A DNA stretch of 24,246 nucleotides. Origin: Microbacteriaceae bacterium UBA1487. Its GTDB lineage: Bacteria > Actinomycetota > Actinomycetes > Actinomycetales > Microbacteriaceae. Below the pieces are notes generated by a model. The model had not been told where the DNA came from. It saw only the letters and a list, made by a program, of their open reading frames with translations, and did no database searches. The stretch covers positions 1 to 24,246 of the forward strand of contig DCRR01000004.1 of NCBI GenBank assembly GCA_002325245.1. Reading direction: 5' to 3'. A program made the translations under genes and the position numbers. Shown here piece by piece: positions 1 to 5,088 of the stretch. The stretch's first letter is position 1. Each line of letters starts with the position of its first letter.

Positions 1-2
1 GC

Positions 3-824
3 TCAGCGCGGAACGACCCCGAAGCGCCGCAGCGCGAGTGCCGGGTTCACCCGCCGCACCTCCGCGATCCGCGACGGCGAGATCCACGCCACCGCGACCT
101 CGACGGCCTCGCCGACGGTGACAAGCTCGACCCCCATCGGATCGACCACCATGCTGTTGCCCGCGCCGACCGGCGGGGCGTGGTCCGCCGCGGCGACGAA
201 GATCGTGTTCTCGAGGGCGCGGGCGGTCACGAGCGTGCGCCAGTGGTGCTCCTTCAGCGGACCACGCACCCACTCCGCCGGCAGCAGCACCAGGTCGGCG
301 CCCGCATCCACGAGTCGCCTCGTCACCTCGGGGAACCGCACGTCGTAGCAGGTCTGCAGCCCGACCGTGAAACCCTCCCAGGAGAACAGCGGCTTCTGGT
401 CGAGGGCACCGGCGACCACCCAGTCGCTCTCCTTCTGGCCGAAGGCGTCGTAGAGATGCATCTTTCGGTAGCTGGCCACCACCGCACCGGACGGATCCAC
501 CGCGATGAGCGTGTTGTGCACCCGCTGCACGTCGCCGGGCGCCGCCTCGATCATCCCCGCCACGAGATGGATGCCCAAGCGCGCGGCGAGCGCCCCGAGC
601 GCGCCGCTGAACTCGCCGTCGAGCTCCTGCGCGAACGGCACCGAGTCGGCGCCCATCGCCGCCGTGAAGTACGACGAGTACTCGGGGAAGACGACGAGCC
701 GCGCGCCGCGCGCGACGGCGAGCTCCGCCAGTCGTGTGATCTCGGCGAGGTTCGCCGCCGTGTCGTCACCGGGCGCGAACTGCGCCACCGCCACCGCCGC
801 AGCGGCGTTCTCAGATGGGGCCAT
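3..824 (-). CDS. Carbon-nitrogen hydrolase (nitrilase superfamily amidase)
   Basis: This 273-residue protein is the usual length for a single-domain nitrilase-superfamily amidase, which hydrolyses a C-N bond of a small amide through a Glu-Lys-Cys triad in the cytosol. All three positions are visible: E48 in FPEYS, K121 in YRKMHLYD and C159 in QTCYDVRFPE. The TCYDVRFPE signature resembles the Nit1/Nit2 and omega-amidase branch, so a role in clearing deaminated glutathione or alpha-ketoglutaramate-like amides is possible, but the substrate cannot be read from sequence. The ATG at 824 lacks a good Shine-Dalgarno sequence. A TAGGCT element sits six bases upstream, overlapping the stop codon of the preceding gene, which ends 9 bp away on the same strand. 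The gene may therefore be read from the upstream promoter and also as its own leaderless transcript. The TGA stop is at the window edge, so the gene is complete. Confidence 0.9.
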   Translation of the reverse strand: MAPSENAAAAVAVAQFAPGDDTAANLAEITRLAELAVARGARLVVFPEYSSYFTAAMGADSVPFAQELDGEFSGALGALAARLGIHLVAGMIEAAPGDVQRVHNTLIAVDPSGAVVASYRKMHLYDAFGQKESDWVVAGALDQKPLFSWEGFTVGLQTCYDVRFPEVTRRLVDAGADLVLLPAEWVRGPLKEHHWRTLVTARALENTIFVAAADHAPPVGAGNSMVVDPMGVELVTVGEAVEVAVAWISPSRIAEVRRVNPALALRRFGVVPR

Positions 825-830
825 GCTCTC

Positions 831-836
831 AGCCTA
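831..836 (-). promoter_or_regulatory. Candidate -10 element (TAGGCT) for a leaderless nitrilase transcript
   Basis: TAGGCT fits TANNNT and ends six bases before the ATG at 824, so transcription would begin at or next to the start codon. It includes the TAG stop of the upstream gene. No convincing -35 is visible. Confidence 0.4.
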
Positions 837-2591
837 GGTCTGCGGGTCCCCGCAATCGGTGAACCAGCGCACGGTGCCCGCGTAGTCGGCGACGTGCAGC
901 TCGACGCGCTCTCGCTGCTCGCCGAGGTCGGCATCCACCACGACCGTCTGCGAGTTGAGAATCTGCGTCGTGCGATCGTCGACCGGGTAGTTCCACGGCT
1001 CGGAGCGCTGCTCGACGACCTCGATCTCGGAGATGGTGCCGACCACCCCGTCGAGGTACGCCGCGCACTGCTCCGCGCCGTAGCGGTGCAGCACGGCCGG
1101 ATGCAGGCTGGCCGCCAGCGCATCCACATCGCCGTTCGCGTGCCAGCCGTCGAACGCGGCAACGAAGTCGCTCGCCTCCTGCTCGCCGGTGGTGCTGGCC
1201 GCGAGGGCATCCTGCATCGTCGCGACCGCGGCGGGGTCGCCGTCGCAGGTCAGCGCGCGCTCCTCCGCGGTGACCGCGACCACCACGGAGTCGGCGGGCA
1301 CGGTTTCGGTGGTGCCGTCGGCTCCGCGCAGCGTCACATCGCCGACCGCGTAGTCGTTGTAGCGGGAGACGGGAACGGCCGCGGCGATCACCCCGTCGGG
1401 CGAGACGATGCCCGAGACGGAGTCGACGTCGGCTCCCGGGGTGTCGACCTCGAAGGCGGCCCCATCGGCCGCTCCCGCGGCGACGATCACCAGGATCACG
1501 AGCTGGTACCACGAGGGGCTGCCGAGGAAGTAGGGATACGGCGAATGCCCGACCGCGGAACAGGACGCCGGAGCGAGCGCGGCGCTCTCCACCGACGAGG
1601 TCGAGGCGGGCTCGTCGGTCGGGCCGCTGACCGCTCCCGGCGTGACGGCAGACCGCGGCAGCAGGAACAGCACGAGCACGACGATCAGCAGCACGACGAA
1701 CAGTGCCAGCAGCAGCAGGAACCACCAGCGCTTCCACACCGGCGTCTCCGGCGCGGGCGCGGTCTCGCCCGCCTCCCCGCCGCCGACGGCCGAGGCCGCC
1801 CCGGCCGCTCCCCCGGTCTCGGGGCGCGGCGGGCACGGGAACGGGGCGCCGATCTTCTTCCAGGTGGTGCGCGTGCTGCCGGTCGGCGTCTCGTCGTACT
1901 TCCACTTGCCGATCACGGCCCAGCCGCTCGAGCGCACGTCGGTGTCTTTGAGGATCTGGCTCATCGCCGCCGTGGTGCCGAGGAACGCCCCGACGAAGGC
2001 CGCGCCGACGGCGGCGACGCCGCCCGCGCCCGCCACCGCACCGGTGGCCCCGGCCCCGCCCAGGGTGCCGGTGGTGGTCGCGATGGTGCCCTCGGCGATC
2101 CCCGCGGTGACGGTGCCGTAGGCGAGGTCGCCGAACAGCCCCGCGACGCCGAGCCCGCCGCCCGCGGCGCCCGCCGCGGGACTCAGCAAGGTGTCGTAGT
2201 AGTCCTTCAGCAGCGTGTCGGTCACCCACTGCTCGTAGTACTGCTTGAGCAGCGCGAACTTGTAGCGGTACTCCTCCTCGACGACGGCCTGCTCCTGCTG
2301 ACACACGCCGCCCCCGACCGGCACCACCCGGAACTCGGGCTTCGTCGTGGCGGTCGTCCGCCACTCGGTGTGCTCGACCTCCAGCGCCTCCACGTCGAAG
2401 CGATTGAAATACGCCCAGCGGAATACTTCGTTGCCGGCTTCGTCGGCCTGCATCGACTCCGAGAGCCAGATCTTCTCGTTCGGATGCTTCGGGCTGTGCG
2501 TGAACCCGTCCGCGGTGGAGACCCGCAGATCGGGCGGTGACGCGTAGATCGGCGCATCGGTGGGCACGGGGGCGTTCGGGTCGGCAGGCAT
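834..2591 (-). CDS. Gly/Ala-rich membrane protein of unknown function with a possible C-terminal NTF2-like domain
   Basis: I do not recognise this 585-residue protein as a named family. Residues 1-135 form a soluble-looking region with many Trp, Tyr and acidic residues. Residues about 137-210 are a long Gly/Ala-rich hydrophobic stretch resembling glycine zippers. Residues 210-285 are hydrophilic and end in an acidic, Pro-rich linker. A Lys-Arg-Trp-Trp cluster then leads into one strong transmembrane helix at about 290-312. The region after it has four Cys and a C-terminal segment (about 470-585) whose pattern of helix, W-H-x-N-G-D and mixed strands suggests an NTF2/SnoaL-like fold; that is inference. 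Orientation is probably N-in, C-out by the positive-inside rule. I chose the ATG at 2591 because GGAG lies six bases upstream and the promoter at 2665-2693 lies outside it; an upstream in-frame start at 2693 would overlap the -35 box. It is followed 9 bp later by the nitrilase gene. Confidence 0.75.
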   Translation of the reverse strand: MPADPNAPVPTDAPIYASPPDLRVSTADGFTHSPKHPNEKIWLSESMQADEAGNEVFRWAYFNRFDVEALEVEHTEWRTTATTKPEFRVVPVGGGVCQQEQAVVEEEYRYKFALLKQYYEQWVTDTLLKDYYDTLLSPAAGAAGGGLGVAGLFGDLAYGTVTAGIAEGTIATTTGTLGGAGATGAVAGAGGVAAVGAAFVGAFLGTTAAMSQILKDTDVRSSGWAVIGKWKYDETPTGSTRTTWKKIGAPFPCPPRPETGGAAGAASAVGGGEAGETAPAPETPVWKRWWFLLLLALFVVLLIVVLVLFLLPRSAVTPGAVSGPTDEPASTSSVESAALAPASCSAVGHSPYPYFLGSPSWYQLVILVIVAAGAADGAAFEVDTPGADVDSVSGIVSPDGVIAAAVPVSRYNDYAVGDVTLRGADGTTETVPADSVVVAVTAEERALTCDGDPAAVATMQDALAASTTGEQEASDFVAAFDGWHANGDVDALAASLHPAVLHRYGAEQCAAYLDGVVGTISEIEVVEQRSEPWNYPVDDRTTQILNSQTVVVDADLGEQRERVELHVADYAGTVRWFTDCGDPQT

Positions 2592-2664
2592 CGGCTGCTC
2601 CGTCCGGTCAGGCGAGCGCCAGCCACGATCACCGGCGCGCGCGATGGGGTGTCCGGTGCCCGTC

Positions 2665-2693
2665 ACCGTACGCCCCTGAAATCCAGAGGTCAA
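2665..2693 (-). promoter_or_regulatory. Sigma-A type promoter (TTGACC-N17-TACGGT) for the 834-2591 gene
   Basis: Reading the minus strand, TTGACC (2688-2693) and TACGGT (2665-2670) are separated by exactly 17 bases. The expected transcription start is near 2658, giving a leader of about 67 nt before the ATG at 2591. It is the best -35/-10 pair that I see in the window. Confidence 0.7.
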
Positions 2694-2712
2694 TGGCGTC
2701 GGCGGGCCGGAG

Positions 2713-2718
2713 TAGCCT
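2713..2718 (+). promoter_or_regulatory. Candidate -10 element (TAGCCT) for the NERD gene
   Basis: TAGCCT ends seven bases before the ATG at 2726, consistent with a leaderless mRNA. Its expected -35 region would overlap the -35 box of the divergent promoter at 2688-2693, so the two promoters could interfere. Confidence 0.4.
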
Positions 2719-2725
2719 GTGCGGC

Positions 2726-3376
2726 ATGACCTGGGACCGCGATTTCGCGGGCGCCTCCGCCCACCGCGAGCACGCCCGGCTGCGGCGCGAGCGCGAGGCG
2801 TCGGCGGATGCGGCGCCCGAGAGCATCCAGGACCTGCTGCGGGATGCGGGCCGCCGATCGCGTGACGTCCGGGCCTGGGAGAAGGGCGCAGCCGGCGAAT
2901 CGATCGTGGGCCGCACGCTCACCGAGCTCGCCGACCACGGCGTGCGCGTGCTGCACGATCGCCGCGTTCCGGGCGGCACCAGCAACCTCGACCACCTCGC
3001 CATCGCGCCGACCGGCGTCTACGTGATCGACGCCAAGAACTATGCGGGGCGCCCGCGCGTCGAGACCTTCGGCGCGGGCGAGGCGACCACGAAGCGCCTG
3101 TTCATCGGCCGCGACGACCGCCACCACCTGGTGCAGAGCGTGCAGTGGCAGACCCGCGTGGTGGAGGCGGTGCTGGCCGATGCCACGGTGCCGGTGCGCG
3201 GCATCCTGTGCTTCATCGGTGCCGACTGGGAGGTGCTGAACGGCTACCTCGTCGAGGGCGTCGGGGTCACCTCACCGGAGCGGCTCGCCGACCTGCTGCG
3301 CCTGCCCGGCCCGCTCGACGCGGCGCGGGCCGAGGTGCTGCATCGCCATCTGCTCACCTCGCTCGACGCGGCGTGA
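2726..3376 (+). CDS. NERD domain-containing protein (nuclease-related)
   Basis: This 216-residue protein has a basic, helical N-terminus (1-50, rich in Arg and Glu) followed by a NERD domain at about 54-170. The family is related to PD-(D/E)xK nucleases. The expected features are visible: AAGESIVG with E58, the SNLDH strand with D89, and YVIDAKNYAG with D102 and K104 two residues apart. A nuclease or DNA-end related activity is what the fold suggests; the family is poorly studied and no substrate can be assigned. It is a lone NERD protein, without the helicase or kinase domain found in larger members. The ATG at 2726 begins the region of NERD-like composition; GGAG at 2709-2712 is rather distant (13 bases), and a -10-like TAGCCT close to the ATG suggests a leaderless start. 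It converges with the sugar kinase gene, with a 16-bp gap. Confidence 0.85.
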   Translation: MTWDRDFAGASAHREHARLRREREASADAAPESIQDLLRDAGRRSRDVRAWEKGAAGESIVGRTLTELADHGVRVLHDRRVPGGTSNLDHLAIAPTGVYVIDAKNYAGRPRVETFGAGEATTKRLFIGRDDRHHLVQSVQWQTRVVEAVLADATVPVRGILCFIGADWEVLNGYLVEGVGVTSPERLADLLRLPGPLDAARAEVLHRHLLTSLDAA

Positions 3377-3392
3377 CGCGACAGCGACGGCG

Positions 3393-4859
3393 TCAGTCCG
3401 CTCGACCGGCGAGCGCGTGGACGACCGAGGCGCTGTCGACGTACAGGCGGCGATAGAGCTCGAACAGCGCGTCGTAGCCCGCGGCCGTCGAGGCGTCGGG
3501 CTGCACGCGTCGCGCCGGAGGATTCCGTTCGCCGATCGACACCTCGGCGACGGCCGAGGCGGCGAGGTACGCCGCACCGAACGAGGCTCCCACGGTGACG
3601 CGCGGAACGACCTGCTCGAGCCCCGTCACATCCGACACGATCTGCAGCCACAGCTCGCTCTGGGTTCCGCCGCCCACCGCGACGACGCGGTCGACCTGAC
3701 CGGCGGCAGCGCGGAACGCCTCGACGTGGTGGCGAACGCCCATCGCGGTCGCCTCCAGCACGGCGCGGTACAGGTCACCTCGGGAGTGCTCGAGCGTGAG
3801 CCCTGCGATGACGCCGCGCGCGAAGGGGTCCGCGATCGGGGTCCGCTCGCCGGCGAAGTACGGGAGCAGGAGCAGCCCGTTGGCGCCCGCGGGCGACTGC
3901 GCCGCCTCGCCGAGCAGGGTCGGGTAGTCGACGTTGCCGACGAGCTTCCGAAGCCAGCCGGTGATCGCCCCCGAGGTGGCCATCCCGCCCGCGAGGTTGT
4001 AGCTGTCCTCGAACGCGCCGACCGTGCTCCACAGCTCCGGGGCGGAGGCGCGCGCGCTGAGCGTGTTGATCAGGAACATCGTGGTGCCGTACATCAGCAT
4101 CAGATCGCCCGGGTTGTGCCCGTCGACGCTGATCGCCTCCGACCACGCGTCGATCGTGCCCGCGATGACGGGGATGCCCGCCGGCAGGCCGGTCGCCTCT
4201 GCCGCCTCGGCCGAGACGCCGCCGATGACGGTGTCGGCCCAGACCAGTTCGGGCAGCTCGATCTCGCCGACCAGGTCGTCGACCCACGGGCGGTACCACT
4301 CGCGGGCGCGGATGTCGTAGAGCGGAACGCTCTGGCTCGCCGACTGGTGGTCGAGCACGTACGCGCCGGTCAGCTTCCAGGCCAGATACGAGGACGGCAT
4401 GAACAGGCGCCGCGCGGCGCCGAAGACCTCCGGCTCGTGCTCGGCGAGCCAGGCCAGCTTCGGGCCGACAGCCTGCGTGCTGAGCGCCGAACCGCAGACA
4501 TCCTCGACCGCCTCGGCACCGAGCCGCTCGGTCAGCTCGGCGATCTGGACGTGCGCGCGCGTGTCGACGCCGTACAGGATCGCGGGGCGCAGCGGCGTGC
4601 CCGCCTCGTCGGCCAGACCGACGCAGGGGCCCATACCGCTGACGCCGACCGCCACGACGGTCGCCTCGTTCTGCCGCAGCTCACGGGTGATCGCGACGAA
4701 CTCGTCCCACCACTCCGCCATCGACATCTCGACGTGGCCGGCGACCGGCCGGGAGACCTCGTGCTCGCGGACGGCGGTGGCGAGGATGACCCCGTCGAGT
4801 CCGACCAGGACACCCTTGCTGCTCGAGGTGCCGATATCGACACCGATCACCGCATCCAT
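3393..4859 (-). CDS. FGGY-family carbohydrate kinase (xylulokinase-like)
   Basis: At 488 residues this has the normal FGGY length. It transfers phosphate from ATP to a sugar or polyol in the cytosol. The N-terminal actin-like nucleotide fold starts with GVDIGTSSSKG (6-16), and the substrate-side SGMGPCVGL lies at 74-82. GTIDAW contains D237, the likely catalytic base, in the position of the xylulokinase GGGD segment. The C-terminal signature VAVGGGTQSELWLQI with ASFGAAYLA completes the second FGGY domain. Overall resemblance is to xylulokinase, gluconokinase or related kinases; substrate is not decidable. It stands alone, without isomerase, dehydrogenase or transporter, so genome context gives no pathway. 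The ATG at 4859 directly precedes the nucleotide-binding strand. The upstream 65 bp separate it from the tRNA terminator; no clear promoter or strong Shine-Dalgarno was seen there. Confidence 0.9.
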   Translation of the reverse strand: MDAVIGVDIGTSSSKGVLVGLDGVILATAVREHEVSRPVAGHVEMSMAEWWDEFVAITRELRQNEATVVAVGVSGMGPCVGLADEAGTPLRPAILYGVDTRAHVQIAELTERLGAEAVEDVCGSALSTQAVGPKLAWLAEHEPEVFGAARRLFMPSSYLAWKLTGAYVLDHQSASQSVPLYDIRAREWYRPWVDDLVGEIELPELVWADTVIGGVSAEAAEATGLPAGIPVIAGTIDAWSEAISVDGHNPGDLMLMYGTTMFLINTLSARASAPELWSTVGAFEDSYNLAGGMATSGAITGWLRKLVGNVDYPTLLGEAAQSPAGANGLLLLPYFAGERTPIADPFARGVIAGLTLEHSRGDLYRAVLEATAMGVRHHVEAFRAAAGQVDRVVAVGGGTQSELWLQIVSDVTGLEQVVPRVTVGASFGAAYLAASAVAEVSIGERNPPARRVQPDASTAAGYDALFELYRRLYVDSASVVHALAGRAD

Positions 4860-4924
4860 CAGCTCAGAACCGTCTCTCGCACGACATGCACCTTCCCCTG
4901 CGCGGGCTACTTCCTCGGTGAAGC

Positions 4925-4958
4925 GAAGAAGGCCCGACCAAGTGGTCGGGCCTTCTTC
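4925..4958 (-). terminator. Strong hairpin terminator downstream of tRNA-fMet
   Basis: A perfect 16-bp inverted repeat, GAAGAAGGCCCGACCA (4925-4940) and its complement (4943-4958), encloses a 2-base AG. It begins three bases after the encoded CCA of the tRNA. The distal arm ends in a T-rich stretch on either strand, so it is nearly symmetric and could act bidirectionally. Confidence 0.85.
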
Positions 4959-4961
4959 ATC

Positions 4962-5038
4962 TGGTTGCGGGGGCAGGATTTGAACCTACGACCTCTGGGT
5001 TATGAGCCCAGCGAGCTACCGAACTGCTCCACCCCGCG
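4962..5038 (-). tRNA. Initiator tRNA-fMet (CAT anticodon, CCA encoded)
   Basis: This is a 77-nt tRNA including an encoded CCA, with anticodon CAT at 5002-5004. Two hallmarks identify the initiator rather than the elongator or the tRNA-Ile2 precursor. The first base of the acceptor stem is C facing A72, an unpaired 1-72 position that formyltransferase needs. The anticodon stem carries three consecutive G:C pairs (GGG before the loop CTCATAA, CCC after it), which direct the tRNA to the ribosomal P site. The T-arm GTAGGTTCAAATCCTGC is normal in length and contains TTCAAAT. The gene lies between the UPF0182 gene and a strong terminator on the same strand, and appears to have its own promoter in the 50-bp gap upstream. 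Confidence 0.97.
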
Positions 5039-5074
5039 GCACAAGGATTGACTCTACCATGGCCGCGGGGTGGA
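5028..5074. repeat. Perfect 13-bp inverted repeat spanning the tRNA 5' end and its promoter
   Basis: TCCACCCCGCGGC (5028-5040) is exactly complementary to GCCGCGGGGTGGA (5062-5074), with 21 bases between. The first arm is the acceptor and start of the D region of tRNA-fMet; the second lies upstream of its -10 element. Only RNA started upstream of about 5075 would contain both arms. Confidence 0.85.
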
Positions 5075-5080
5075 CACGAA
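5051..5080 (-). promoter_or_regulatory. Candidate promoter for tRNA-fMet (TTCGTG-N18-TAGAGT)
   Basis: On the minus strand, TTCGTG (5075-5080) and TAGAGT (5051-5056) are 18 bases apart, with the -10 ending 12 bases before the mature 5' end at 5038. This leaves a short 5' leader for RNase P to remove. Confidence 0.5.
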
Positions 5081-5088
5081 TCGGGGCG

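Noticed and set aside
180..2540. A long plus-strand frame opposite the nitrilase and membrane protein genes
   Set aside because: Composition is Arg/Gly/His-rich and domain-free. The opposite strand has a nitrilase triad, a transmembrane helix and a proper promoter.
2592..2693. An N-terminal extension of the Gly-rich membrane protein from an in-frame start at 2693
   Set aside because: The extension overlaps the -35 and -10 boxes of a good promoter, and the ATG at 2591 has its own GGAG.
4925..5040. Integration site of a mobile element at the tRNA
   Set aside because: The tRNA is intact, no integrase is nearby, and no direct copy of the tRNA 3' end was found; the only repeat is the inverted 13-mer at the 5' end.
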